NCBI RefSeq assembly: GCF_947492535.1
Contig: NZ_CANLNH010000005.1
Coordinates: forward strand, 248,001 to 312,000
Length of the DNA stretch: 64,000 bases
Source: an uncultured Dokdonia sp.
GTDB lineage: Bacteria > Bacteroidota > Bacteroidia > Flavobacteriales > Flavobacteriaceae
Reading direction: 5' to 3'
Position 1 is the stretch's first letter. Each line of letters opens with the position of its first letter. Under the pieces are notes generated by a model, which saw only the letters and a list, made by a program, of their open reading frames with translations, had not been told where the DNA came from and did no database searches. Positions 54,459 to 62,004 of the stretch are shown here, piece by piece. The position numbers and the translations under genes were made by a program.

Positions 54459-54533
54459 CCTACAACGTCTCTTGTATGGTGCGTTTGCATCCCAAAGGGT
54501 GCATATGCACTATACAAATTGTTGTAGCACGTA
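54459..54533. repeat. Cassette-type boundary 3 (short hairpin form)
   Basis: A 75-bp inverted structure: CCTACAACG at the left, CTTGTATGGTGC paired with TGCACTATACAA, TGCATCCC paired with GGGTGCA, and GTTGTAGCACGTA at the right. It separates the genes at 53416 and 54540, and the stop codon of the latter lies 7 bp beyond the end. Confidence 0.75.
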
Positions 54534-54539
54534 TTTTAT

Positions 54540-55475
54540 TTATAATTCAATTTTAAATAACCCATAACCTGTGGCAATCCACGCAATATCATTTTCAATT
54601 GCTATATCCATAATTGCGTTTCCTCTTTGACGAAAAAATAAAGAGTATATCTTATCTTTTGTCACAATATTTAGTCCGTCATTAGTCGCCATCCAATAAT
54701 TTTCATTGTCATCTATCTCTATATCTCTAACCATATTGTTTGACAAATCAGAATTGTCTTTGTTCACGTGATTCCATTTGTCATTTTTTAGGATTGAATA
54801 ACCTCCAGTTAAATTTCCTCCATAACCAATATAAAGTTCATTGTCATTATATAATCTTAATGCGCGAACATATTGTTGTAAATCAGAATTTTTCGTTGTC
54901 AACGATTCCCACTTTGAGTTTTTATAAATTAACAATCCGCTATTGTGTCCGATGTAAATTTCTTTATCGTTCTTAGCTGCCAATGCTCTAATTGTAACAC
55001 TTTTTGGAAGTCCGATTTTTTTCCATTCAGTTCCGTCGAAAGAAGTCAATCCGTTTGAACCTCCAAAGTATAATATTCCATTTTCATCTTCAGTTATATT
55101 GATGATTGAAATTTTAGATAATTTAATTTCGGTTGCAGAATAAGTAGTCCATTCTTTTCCGTCAAATTTTGCTAAACCGTCTGGTTGTGAAAATGACACC
55201 CAAACATTGCTTTTGGAATCAATAAAAATTGGGGAAATGTATTTTCCTTTAATAACTGAATTATTGGCATCAAATGTTGTGAATTTTTCGCCATCAAATT
55301 TTATTAGTCCTGATTTTGCACTTCCAAGCCATTTATTTCCTTTTTCATCAACTGCGATTCCCCAAAAGTCATCACCTTTCAATTCAGAGTTTTCTTTAGT
55401 GAAATGCTCGATATTTTGTCCAAAACTAAATTGGATAAATAAAATTATTAATATGGTTGATATTGTTTTTCTCAT
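54540..55475 (-). CDS. Secreted two-component-regulator-type beta-propeller, in cassette-like array
   Basis: A 311-residue protein with a signal peptide (to QFSFGQ) and repeats of the regulator-propeller type: FWGIAVDEKGNKWLGSAKSG, LAKFDGKEWTTYSA, LTSFDGTEWKKIGLP and YWMATNDGLNI. It lacks the histidine kinase and output domains found in hybrid two-component systems, so the propeller stands alone and may be a periplasmic sensor or binding protein. Its start codon lies 2 bp from the boundary motif GTGCTACAAC. Confidence 0.75.
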   Translation of the reverse strand: MRKTISTILIILFIQFSFGQNIEHFTKENSELKGDDFWGIAVDEKGNKWLGSAKSGLIKFDGEKFTTFDANNSVIKGKYISPIFIDSKSNVWVSFSQPDGLAKFDGKEWTTYSATEIKLSKISIINITEDENGILYFGGSNGLTSFDGTEWKKIGLPKSVTIRALAAKNDKEIYIGHNSGLLIYKNSKWESLTTKNSDLQQYVRALRLYNDNELYIGYGGNLTGGYSILKNDKWNHVNKDNSDLSNNMVRDIEIDDNENYWMATNDGLNIVTKDKIYSLFFRQRGNAIMDIAIENDIAWIATGYGLFKIEL

Positions 55476-55477
55476 AT

Positions 55478-55540
55478 GTGCTACAACTATTGTATATCAT
55501 ACATGTATGATATTTCTTATATACGTTTTTTCTTCTCAAA
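55478..55540. repeat. Cassette-type boundary 4 (left part only)
   Basis: GTGCTACAACTATTGTATATCATACATG, then a palindrome ATATCATACATGTATGATAT. The GTTGTAG right end is not found, so the array appears to end here. Confidence 0.55.
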
Positions 55541-56137
55541 TGTACTTCAAAATTTGAAAAACATACCTGTAATGTGCTGCTAATTAAATATTTGTTATTA
55601 ATTATGTCAAGACTTATTACCATTTACAAATGACTATACCTATTTATAAACGTTTGTAATCATTACTAAACCTACCCAATTCCATATAGAGTTCATTACG
55701 GATTCCCGTAAACCTATTAGAAAAGAAAAGATTGGAGATTGGAGATTGTCGATTTTTGATTGAAGATTTAAAAAAAGTCCTGACTCCTGATTCCTGACTC
55801 TTGTAGCAAAGCGATCCAAAAAGATTAGAGATTGCTGATTGGAGATTGTGGATTGCTGATTTTTGATTAATGATTTAAAAAGTCTTGAGTCCTGATTCTT
55901 GTAGCGTAGCGATCCAAAAAGATTGGAGGGTTGAAAAGTCTTACGTCCTATAGCGAAGCGGTCTTATGTCATTTAGAGGGAAGTGATCATTAGTAATTTG
56001 AAATTTCCTGCCTACGGCAGACAGGCTCGTCACTCGTACCTCGTTCTGTCGAAATGACGGCGTCTTATCTCTTAAACCATAGCGAATCGATTATAAAACT
56101 TGATTCTTTAAGTGTAGTACTCTAAAAAGAAGATGGT
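55541..56137. repeat. Repetitive spacer with GATTGGAGATT / CCTGACTCCTGATTC units
   Basis: No gene is seen. It contains several copies of AGATTGGAGATTG, TTTTTGATT, AGTCCTGACTCCTGATTC and TAGCGWAGCGATCCAAAAA (55734-55975), and a TAGCGAAGCGGTCTTA block near 55952. Related copies lie at 57145-57310, so such units flank the esterase gene on both sides. CCTGCCTACGGCAGACAGG near 56009 is a degenerate relative of the 20-bp palindrome at 48920. Confidence 0.7.
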
Positions 56138-57001
56138 TTAATGTATATACCCGTATGTTTTTAGAAAATTGTCTATTTCTTCTTGGGCTTTTGCACTTAC
56201 TTTTTTATCTGGATTTGGCCAACCATCATCGGGTTCTGTTTCTGGAGTAAATAAGTGTCCTACGTTATCATAGATGACTAATTTACAATCATTGCCATAG
56301 GTATCCATATTATTTTTAAACAATTCAGAACCTTGTAACGGTGTTACGGTATCTGTTCTTCCCATGACAATAATGGTAGGTGGTGTATTTTCAGAAACGT
56401 TTTCTGCTGGAGAAAGATTTTTAACTTCTATTTTATCAAGAAGCCTTTTTTGAAAGTCAGAATACACCAATAATGAAAGGGCTGGTGATTTTAAGGCTAG
56501 TAGATCTGGTGCGCTTGAGATGTCTTCATCTGGTGTATCTAAATTATCAAATATAGCAGCACAAGCAGCAAGATGCGCACCTGCTGACCAACCGTATGCC
56601 GCTACTTTATTTTTATTTATTGAAAATGTATCTGAATTCTTTCGAACCCATCTTAATGCGGTTTGAGCATCAAGTACTGATTCATAGGGTGTAATTCCTT
56701 TTCCTAAATCTTGGAGTCTATATTGTACAGAGAAGGCTACCATGCCTTTTTGAGCATAGTGTTTTGCATTACTAAATCCCCAAGATGCTTCTCCCATATA
56801 CCAACCCCCACCGTGAAAAATCACAATGGCTGGATATTCTTTGTCTTCATTATAATCTGCTGGGCGGACACAATAAATTTTTAAGTCATTTTTTGTGTCA
56901 TATGTAAATTCTTCAATGTTTAGTGTATCTGATTGAGTTTGTGCTTTGGCTATTTGTGTCATTGATAGTATACAGACAAAGAAGAAGATTACGTGTTTCA
57001 T
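56138..57001 (-). CDS. Secreted alpha/beta hydrolase (BD-FAE / carboxylesterase type)
   Basis: A 287-residue protein with signal peptide (to KAQ). The oxyanion motif HGGGWYMGE, nucleophile elbow YGWSAGAHLA (Ser about 149), Asp in VMGRTDTVTPL and His in NVGHLFTPE form a complete triad. Esterases of this group remove acetyl or feruloyl groups from polysaccharides, but the natural substrate is unknown. It lies between repetitive spacers, with no nearby carbohydrate gene. Confidence 0.87.
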   Translation of the reverse strand: MKHVIFFFVCILSMTQIAKAQTQSDTLNIEEFTYDTKNDLKIYCVRPADYNEDKEYPAIVIFHGGGWYMGEASWGFSNAKHYAQKGMVAFSVQYRLQDLGKGITPYESVLDAQTALRWVRKNSDTFSINKNKVAAYGWSAGAHLAACAAIFDNLDTPDEDISSAPDLLALKSPALSLLVYSDFQKRLLDKIEVKNLSPAENVSENTPPTIIVMGRTDTVTPLQGSELFKNNMDTYGNDCKLVIYDNVGHLFTPETEPDDGWPNPDKKVSAKAQEEIDNFLKTYGYIH

Positions 57002-57133
57002 ATATGTTATTTTATGTAAAGACGAGATTTTTTAATAGATGTTGCATTACTCATTTATAAAATGAAAACTAATTGCTTTATGGGATATGTAATTTCTCGT
57101 CACTCTTGCCAAACGGTCATCTACTTGTTGTTG

Positions 57134-57148
57134 TTTTCGCGAAAGCGG
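57134..57148. repeat. Partial genomic palindrome
   Basis: TTTTCGCGAAAGCGG; the left arm is altered (GTTG instead of CGC). Confidence 0.7.
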
Positions 57149-57312
57149 AAAATAAAGATTGGAGATTGTTGATTGTGGATTTTTGATTTAAAATAGTCCT
57201 GACTCCTGATTCCTGTAGCATAGCGATCCGTAAAAAAGATTAGAGATTGGTGATTTTTGATTTAAAAAGCCCTACGTCTTATAGCGAAGCAGTCTTATGT
57301 CATTAATGACGA
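57145..57312. repeat. Repetitive spacer, second copy group
   Basis: Two units of AGATTGGAGATTGTTGATT / AGATTAGAGATTGGTGATT with AGTCCTGACTCCTGATTC and TAGCGAAGCAGTCTTATG, related to those at 55734-55975. This fills the 371-bp gap between the esterase and the reductase-like gene, and no gene is seen in it. Confidence 0.7.
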
Positions 57313-57372
57313 GTCGGTATTTTGATATAATTTCACCTATGATAAAATCACTCAATGTCCTTACATCAACGT

Positions 57373-58227
57373 TTACAACTTCTGACTCCCAGCAACGACC
57401 TCTTCATTGGTAATGCTTAAATGCTTGGGCAATTTGTTGTCTCTAGGAAGTACGGCTAAGTAGCGATCAAAGTTACTGGTGTACACATTTTTATAAAGTG
57501 GTTTTCGTGGGATGTCAAACATCGTAACCAAGTCGTGTATAAACTCCTTATGATGGATCAAATCAGAACTCCCTAAATGGAAAATACCGTGTAACTTTCT
57601 ATTGATTATATAATGCACCTGCTGACTAAACTTAGAATCTGTAGTGGTATTGATAATCAAATGTGGGAATACTTCAATAGGCTCTCCGAGAAGGAGGTTA
57701 TTTTTGAGTTCGCGAACACGTTCAGACTGCACGCCAAATACCATGGGTAATCGTACAATGGCATATTGCTTTTCAGGAAGGTGACGCATGAGTAAGGTTT
57801 CGATACGTATTTTAAGCTTGCCATAGATACTTTCAGAAAGCGTCTTGTCATGCTCATAACTAGGGTAGTGGGAAAAGGCATCAAAAACATTAGCACTTGA
57901 TAAGAAAACCACTCTGCAACCACTCATGGCGGCATATTCGGTAATGAGTTCATGTGCTTCTAACTGTGCAGGAAATGGACCTCGTAGTGCTGATACGATC
58001 ACAGAAGGACGTACTTTTTTTAGTAATTCAAAGACATCATCGGCGATGAGGTCGTATCTAAAAAAATGTTTATTGTCACTATAGATCTTACCAGAATGGT
58101 AGGTGCCATAGGTATCGTAGTATCTATATAATTCCTTATATAAGGCAGCGCCTAGAAAGCCAGAAGCTCCTAGTATCAGGACTTTATCTTTTGATTTTTT
58201 ATAAGCGATAACAAGGGGGAATTTCAA
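57373..58227 (-). CDS. NAD(P)-dependent nucleotide-sugar reductase-like protein (RmlD family)
   Basis: A 284-residue Rossmann-fold protein with LILGASGFLGAALY (residues 17-30). Its pattern fits the RmlD substrate-binding group of extended SDR enzymes (RPSVIVSALRGP, CRVVFLSSANVFDA, LRLPMVFG-like YAIVRLPMVFG). The usual Tyr-x-x-x-Lys pair may be at YGKLKIRIE, with Lys present (the Y in SIYGKLK). It may reduce a 4-keto sugar, but no polysaccharide genes adjoin it, so the substrate is unknown. Confidence 0.8.
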   Translation of the reverse strand: MKFPLVIAYKKSKDKVLILGASGFLGAALYKELYRYYDTYGTYHSGKIYSDNKHFFRYDLIADDVFELLKKVRPSVIVSALRGPFPAQLEAHELITEYAAMSGCRVVFLSSANVFDAFSHYPSYEHDKTLSESIYGKLKIRIETLLMRHLPEKQYAIVRLPMVFGVQSERVRELKNNLLLGEPIEVFPHLIINTTTDSKFSQQVHYIINRKLHGIFHLGSSDLIHHKEFIHDLVTMFDIPRKPLYKNVYTSNFDRYLAVLPRDNKLPKHLSITNEEVVAGSQKL

Positions 58228-58228
58228 T

Positions 58229-58270
58229 AGAAGTTAGCCAATGATTATACATAACCGTTAGCTAACTTCC
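58229..58270. terminator. Hairpin between gcvT and the reductase-like gene
   Basis: Inverted repeat GAAGTTAGC / GCTAACTTC, but there is no clear U run on either strand, so it is a hairpin of uncertain function. Confidence 0.45.
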
Positions 58271-58293
58271 TATTGTATGATAAAAATGTCTAC

Positions 58294-59376
58294 TTATCCT
58301 TTATAGAAAGGTGGTCTTACAACGGTGGCAGGGACTGCTTTCTTGCGTATCTGTATGTTAATTTTTGAATCTGATTTTGAAAATGCTTTGTTTACATAGC
58401 CTAAACCGATTCCTTTTTCAACAGAAGGCCCCATGGTACCAGATGTTACACGACCTATTTTTGTGCCTTCATCATCTACGATGTCATATCCTTGACGCGG
58501 AATTCCACGTTCATCCAATACAAAACCAACGAGCTTTTTAGAAACGCCTTCTTCTTTTTGTGCTTTCAGTGCTTCACTATTTACAAAGTCTTTTGTAAAC
58601 TTTGTGACCCATCCTAAACCAGCTTCTATTGGAGAAGTCGTATCATCGATGTCATTTCCATATAAGCAATAGCCCATTTCTAGACGTAAAGTATCACGGG
58701 CTGCAAGTCCTATAGGTTTAATCCCCCAATCGGCACCTGCTTCAAAGACTTTATTCCAGACCATCTCTGCGTCTTTATTATGACAGTATATTTCAAAACC
58801 ACCACTTCCTGTATATCCAGTAGCACTGATAATTACGTTTTCTGCTCCAGCAAAAGGACCTACTTCAAAGGTGTAAAATTTGATAGCAGAAAGATCTGTA
58901 TCTGTAAGTGACTGCATAGCTTCGGCAGCTTTTGGTCCTTGAATAGCCAAAAGTGAGAAATCTTCAGAGATGTTTCTAAGGTTTACATCATAGGTATTAT
59001 GCTTGTTGAACCACGCCCAATCTTTATCAATATTAGAAGCATTTACAACAGCTAAGTATTCGTTTTCTTTGATACGGTATACAATAAGATCGTCTACGAT
59101 TCCTCCATCTTCATTTGGCAAACAGTTATACTGTGCACCACCTACACCAATTTTAGAAATATCATTAGAACAAATACGTTGTAAAAAGTCTAATGCCTTC
59201 TCTCCATTAATAAGAAATTCTCCCATGTGAGATACATCAAAAACGCCTACGCCTTTACGCACTATTTCGTGCTCAGCGTTTACGCCCTCGTAGGATACAG
59301 GCATATTATATCCAGCAAAAGGAACCATTTTTGCTCCTAAAGCTTCGTGTATTGCGGTTAATGCAGTGTTTTTCAT
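58294..59376 (-). CDS. gcvT: Aminomethyltransferase (glycine cleavage T protein)
   Basis: About 360 residues. It transfers the methylene from the H-protein aminomethyl-lipoate to tetrahydrofolate. Visible are GVFDVSHMGEFLINGEKALD, GGIVDDLIVYRI with the catalytic Asp region, ATGYTGSGGFEIY and IGRVTSGTMGPSVEKGIGLG. The start at 59376 (MKNTALTAIHEAL) is chosen; the longer frame from 59397 adds seven unlikely residues. The P and H proteins are not in the window, but lpdA (E3/L protein) is at 14334. Confidence 0.96.
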   Translation of the reverse strand: MKNTALTAIHEALGAKMVPFAGYNMPVSYEGVNAEHEIVRKGVGVFDVSHMGEFLINGEKALDFLQRICSNDISKIGVGGAQYNCLPNEDGGIVDDLIVYRIKENEYLAVVNASNIDKDWAWFNKHNTYDVNLRNISEDFSLLAIQGPKAAEAMQSLTDTDLSAIKFYTFEVGPFAGAENVIISATGYTGSGGFEIYCHNKDAEMVWNKVFEAGADWGIKPIGLAARDTLRLEMGYCLYGNDIDDTTSPIEAGLGWVTKFTKDFVNSEALKAQKEEGVSKKLVGFVLDERGIPRQGYDIVDDEGTKIGRVTSGTMGPSVEKGIGLGYVNKAFSKSDSKINIQIRKKAVPATVVRPPFYKG

Positions 59377-59453
59377 TTGTGTGATTTTTTGCAACACAAA
59401 TGTACATAAAATGAAGTGCTAAAAATAGCTTTATAACAAGGTTAATTATGTAT

Positions 59454-59864
59454 TTAATTCATACGATTTCTACGATCATCTTTTGTGGGAAAATACAAAT
59501 TAGAACTACTGTAGGATGATCCAAAGTTCTGAGCACCTGCATATACTTGTTGAATCGCATCTTCTACTTGTTGCTCTGTGAGTTCCTTTAATGGATGCAT
59601 AAAGACAGACCATAACACTCCGTCCGAAATGGCATACTTAATGTCTAGTGCGGTATGGAAGTTGGCTTCCAAACATGTTTTCATTTCACTAGGTGTTAGT
59701 TTATCGGTTTCTATGATAGGCGCCATAAATCGCATTCTATTATGTAGTTCATCTGTGAGGCAAATAACCTGTGTATCACCGAGTATAAATTGCCAATGCC
59801 CATTTCCTCCTTTGATATTTTCGATGAGTGAATGGAATATCGTGTCTAATTGCTTATTATTCAT
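59454..59864 (-). CDS. Conserved hypothetical protein, YbjN-like candidate
   Basis: A 136-residue protein without signal peptide. GHWQFILGDTQVICLTDELH is followed by NRMRFMAPI, a short acidic/aromatic pattern loosely resembling YbjN or secretion-chaperone-like folds, but motif support is weak. Its start codon overlaps the stop of the preceding esterase gene (TAATG), so translation may be coupled. Function is unknown. Confidence 0.6.
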   Translation of the reverse strand: MNNKQLDTIFHSLIENIKGGNGHWQFILGDTQVICLTDELHNRMRFMAPIIETDKLTPSEMKTCLEANFHTALDIKYAISDGVLWSVFMHPLKELTEQQVEDAIQQVYAGAQNFGSSYSSSNLYFPTKDDRRNRMN

Positions 59865-60643
59865 TAGTTAATTTTTCTTTTTTTACTGTAAACCCATGAA
59901 AAGAATGCTTCTTCTGCAAATGCATGATCCCAACTATTATGACCTATACCTGGATACATAGTAAGTTTAGGTACTGCTTTTTCTTCTAAAAGAGCTTGGT
60001 ACATGATTTTAGAATACGTAGGAGGAACTACCTTATCTTCATCGCCGTGAAAAATCCATACAGGTGTTTCTTTGGCCCATGTAGCAACGTTATCAGGATT
60101 TCCACCACCACATATAGGCGTTGCTGCTGCAAAGAGATTGGGTCTTCTAGATAAGAGTTCAAATGTGCCCATACCGCCCATAGAGAGTCCACCTAAATAA
60201 ATACGGCTCTTATCAATATACGCTTTCTCCAAATAGTGATCTATCAGTGCGATAACGGCACTCATTGCCCATGTAGGTTCACTTTGCTTTGGATATATAA
60301 AGACATTGGTTCCTTTTTCCTCATCACGCCTGTATTGAATTTGTGCCCAATAATCTTCTTTAGGACATTGCGGAAAAATCACAATCGCAGGATAATTAGG
60401 ATTCTGTTTTATAAATAATTCACTGCCGTGTACTAGTTGCGCCTGATTATCATTTCCACGCTCTCCTGAACCATGTAAAAAGATATGAAGCGGATAGGTT
60501 TTGGTGGCATCAAAATCTACAGGCATTAAAATACGATAGGGTAGGGTTTTGTCTTTATGTTCAAAAGCATCTTTATCAAAAGTTTGTTGTTGTCCCATCG
60601 CAGTATATCCTATACATAAAATAAAAAGTAAAATCCGTTTCAT
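59864..60643 (-). CDS. Secreted carboxylesterase / dienelactone-hydrolase-like enzyme
   Basis: A 259-residue alpha/beta hydrolase with signal peptide (to AMGQ). HIFLHGSGERGND provides the oxyanion loop, YLGGLSMGGMGTFEL the nucleophile Ser (about 155), WIFHGDEDKVVPP the Asp and GIGHNSWDHAF the His. This matches the PlaE/prolyl-oligopeptidase-like esterases that commonly accompany polysaccharide degradation, although no glycan genes adjoin it. Its stop overlaps the next gene start by 1 bp. Confidence 0.87.
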   Translation of the reverse strand: MKRILLFILCIGYTAMGQQQTFDKDAFEHKDKTLPYRILMPVDFDATKTYPLHIFLHGSGERGNDNQAQLVHGSELFIKQNPNYPAIVIFPQCPKEDYWAQIQYRRDEEKGTNVFIYPKQSEPTWAMSAVIALIDHYLEKAYIDKSRIYLGGLSMGGMGTFELLSRRPNLFAAATPICGGGNPDNVATWAKETPVWIFHGDEDKVVPPTYSKIMYQALLEEKAVPKLTMYPGIGHNSWDHAFAEEAFFSWVYSKKRKIN

Positions 60644-60704
60644 AAAGTAAGCGTTATATGGATGTAAGATAACTAAAACTGTTAGAATTTATAAAACGAA
60701 AAAC

Positions 60705-60833
60705 AGATTCCCGTCTTCGCGGGAATAGATGAACTTTCTATCCATCCGATTCTCATTCGTCAATGTATTGACTAGTTTGTGAAGTAGTGATGTGTTTTTG
60801 ATTTATGAGTGTACGCTTTCGCGAAAGCGTATA
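60705..60833. repeat. 129-bp direct repeat, copy 1
   Basis: Starts AGATTCCCGTCTTCGCGGGA and ends in the genomic palindrome with CGTATA. Copy 2 lies 263 bp away and differs at one base. The 650-bp gap 60644-61297 contains these repeats, a CCCTCCTAGGAAGGAGGG palindrome between them, and the first tRNA-like piece. Confidence 0.9.
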
Positions 60834-60967
60834 GAAAAATATTGTACTGATTATTTTGTATTTAGATATAGGTTTTGTTTTGAAACATACCCTTTAATCT
60901 CTTCTTATTAGGAAGATACTTGGAGCTTCCCTCCTAGGAAGGAGGGATTGAGGGAGGTGTGAAAAAG

Positions 60968-61096
60968 AGATTCCCGTCTTCGCGGGAATAGATGAACTTT
61001 CTATCCATCCGATTCTCATTCGTCAATGTATTGACTAGTTTGTGAAGTAGTGATGTGTTTTTGATTTATGAGTATACGCTTTCGCGAAAGCGTATA
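60968..61096. repeat. 129-bp direct repeat, copy 2
   Basis: Nearly identical to copy 1 (128 of 129 bases by eye), including the ATTCCCG / CGGGAAT hairpin and the palindrome at 61078-61091. Confidence 0.9.
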
Positions 61097-61140
61097 AAGA
61101 GTGATAAAATAATTTATGATAAAAATTTATAAAAGATTGT

Positions 61141-61169
61141 TTTGTAACTAATAAATAGTAGTATATTTG
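61141..61169 (+). promoter_or_regulatory. Promoter for the tRNA-Pro region
   Basis: TTTG at 61141-61144 and TATATTTG at 61162-61169, 17 bp apart, fit the Bacteroidota -33/-7 pattern. The -7 element lies about 20 bp before the first tRNA-Pro-like piece, so transcription starts just ahead of it. Confidence 0.75.
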
Positions 61170-61189
61170 CACCCGCAAAACACCAATTC

Positions 61190-61262
61190 GGGGTGTACCA
61201 TGCTAAAGCTTGGCAGGTCTAGCCCGGTGTTTATCGCGCCGCGTTTGGGACGCGGAGGTCGT
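61190..61262 (+). pseudogene. tRNA-Pro-like 5' portion, piece A, with D-arm insertion
   Basis: CGGGGTGTA, a 24-base insertion (hairpin CCATGC / GCTTGG), then GCCCGG, CGCGCC and the intact anticodon arm GCGTTTGGGACGC. After GGAGGTCG the T arm is replaced by TCACGC / GCGTGA. Without a T arm and 3' acceptor it is not a working tRNA. Confidence 0.7.
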
Positions 61263-61548
61263 CACGCTTGAGGCGTGACCACCCAGATAACAACAATATG
61301 TTCGTATATATTTTATATAGCGAGAAACGTTCAAAATATTATGTAGGTCAAACTGCAGATATTGACAAAAGATTGAAAAGACATAACCTTGGTTTAGTAC
61401 CGTCTACAAAAGGCGGAGCACCTTGGAAATTAGTTTTGCAAATTGAAGTTTTATCTAGATCTGAAGCCATGGTTTTAGAAAAAAAGATAAAGAAAAGAGG
61501 AGCAAAGCGATATATAGATAACCAATTCGGGGTGTAGCGTAGCCCGGT
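61232..61548 (+). repeat. 317-bp tandem repeat unit 1 (tRNA part plus GIY-YIG gene)
   Basis: A direct repeat with period 317; the second unit is 61549-61865, followed by the intact tRNA. Identity is near complete, with one difference seen in the anticodon stem (GCGGAGG versus GCAGAGG). Confidence 0.9.
61298..61537 (+). CDS. GIY-YIG endonuclease-domain protein, copy 1
   Basis: A 79-residue single-domain nuclease of the UPF0213/YhbQ type. It has VYILYSEKRSKYYVGQTADI (the GIY-YIG equivalent, YIL...YVG), Arg in DKRLKRHN, and catalytic Glu in SRSEAMVLEKKIKKRGAKR. The start at 61298 (MFVYIL) is chosen; the longer frame from GTG 61268 lies in repeat sequence. The last residues NQFGV and the stop codon are encoded by the 5' end of the following tRNA-Pro-like piece. 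Identical in protein sequence to copy 2. Confidence 0.8.
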   Translation: MFVYILYSEKRSKYYVGQTADIDKRLKRHNLGLVPSTKGGAPWKLVLQIEVLSRSEAMVLEKKIKKRGAKRYIDNQFGV

Positions 61549-61580
61549 TATCGCGCCGCGTTTGGGACGCAGAGGTCGTC
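61528..61580 (+). pseudogene. tRNA-Pro-like portion, piece B (broken)
   Basis: CGGGGTG...GCGTTTGGGACGC, then AGAGGTCG and TCACGC instead of the T arm. One base of the anticodon stem differs (A for G). Not a working tRNA. Confidence 0.75.
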
Positions 61581-61614
61581 ACGCTTGAGGCGTGACCACC
61601 CAGATAACAACAAT

Positions 61615-61854
61615 ATGTTCGTATATATTTTATATAGCGAGAAACGTTCAAAATATTATGTAGGTCAAACTGCAGATATTGACAAAAGATTGAAAAGACA
61701 TAACCTTGGTTTAGTACCGTCTACAAAAGGCGGAGCACCTTGGAAATTAGTTTTGCAAATTGAAGTTTTATCTAGATCTGAAGCCATGGTTTTAGAAAAA
61801 AAGATAAAGAAAAGAGGAGCAAAGCGATATATAGATAACCAATTCGGGGTGTAG
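61615..61854 (+). CDS. GIY-YIG endonuclease-domain protein, copy 2
   Basis: The same 79-residue protein as copy 1, 317 bp downstream. Its stop codon (61852-61854) lies within the intact tRNA-Pro at 61845, so gene and tRNA overlap by 10 bases. Domain features are as for copy 1. The unit looks like a tRNA-Pro-targeted mobile or self-duplicating cassette, but no mobilising activity has been shown for this family. Confidence 0.8.
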   Translation: MFVYILYSEKRSKYYVGQTADIDKRLKRHNLGLVPSTKGGAPWKLVLQIEVLSRSEAMVLEKKIKKRGAKRYIDNQFGV

Positions 61855-61919
61855 CGTAGCCCGGTTATCGCGCCGCGTTTGGGACGCGGAGGTCGCAGGT
61901 TCGAATCCTGCCACCCCGA
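61845..61919 (+). tRNA. tRNA-Pro (TGG)
   Basis: A complete cloverleaf: acceptor stem CGGGGTG / CACCCCG, anticodon stem CCGCG / CGCGG with loop TTTGGGA (anticodon TGG at 61880-61882), T stem GCAGG / CCTGC with loop TTCGAAT, discriminator A at 61919. CCA is not encoded. It is the only intact copy among the three tRNA-Pro-like pieces here. The stop codon of the GIY-YIG copy 2 lies in its 5' end. Confidence 0.95.
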
Positions 61920-61925
61920 CAAAAT

Positions 61926-62000
61926 GGAGGTCGTCACGCCTGAAGCGTGATCACCCCGACAAAATGGAGGTCGTCACGCCTGAAGCATGATCACTCCCGA
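61926..62000 (+). repeat. Two T-arm-like remnants after tRNA-Pro
   Basis: Two copies of GGAGGTCGTCACGCCTGAAG, GYRTGATCAC, CCCGAC in tandem, the second somewhat diverged. The same GGTCGTCACGC..GCGTGA end is in pieces A and B, so these are likely relics of earlier units. Confidence 0.7.
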
Positions 62001-62004
62001 CCAA

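Noticed and set aside
51322-55540. Classical integron
   Set aside because: No IntI-type integrase or attI is seen, the site ends do not fit the RYYYAAC/GTTRRRY consensus, and boundary 1 lacks a left half, so the array is described as cassette-like only.
61665-61937. Minus-strand open frame through the tRNA-Pro region (GWQDSNLRPPRPKRGA...)
   Set aside because: This is the well-known spurious frame antisense to tRNA-Pro and its flanks; it runs across the tRNA and the GIY-YIG gene.
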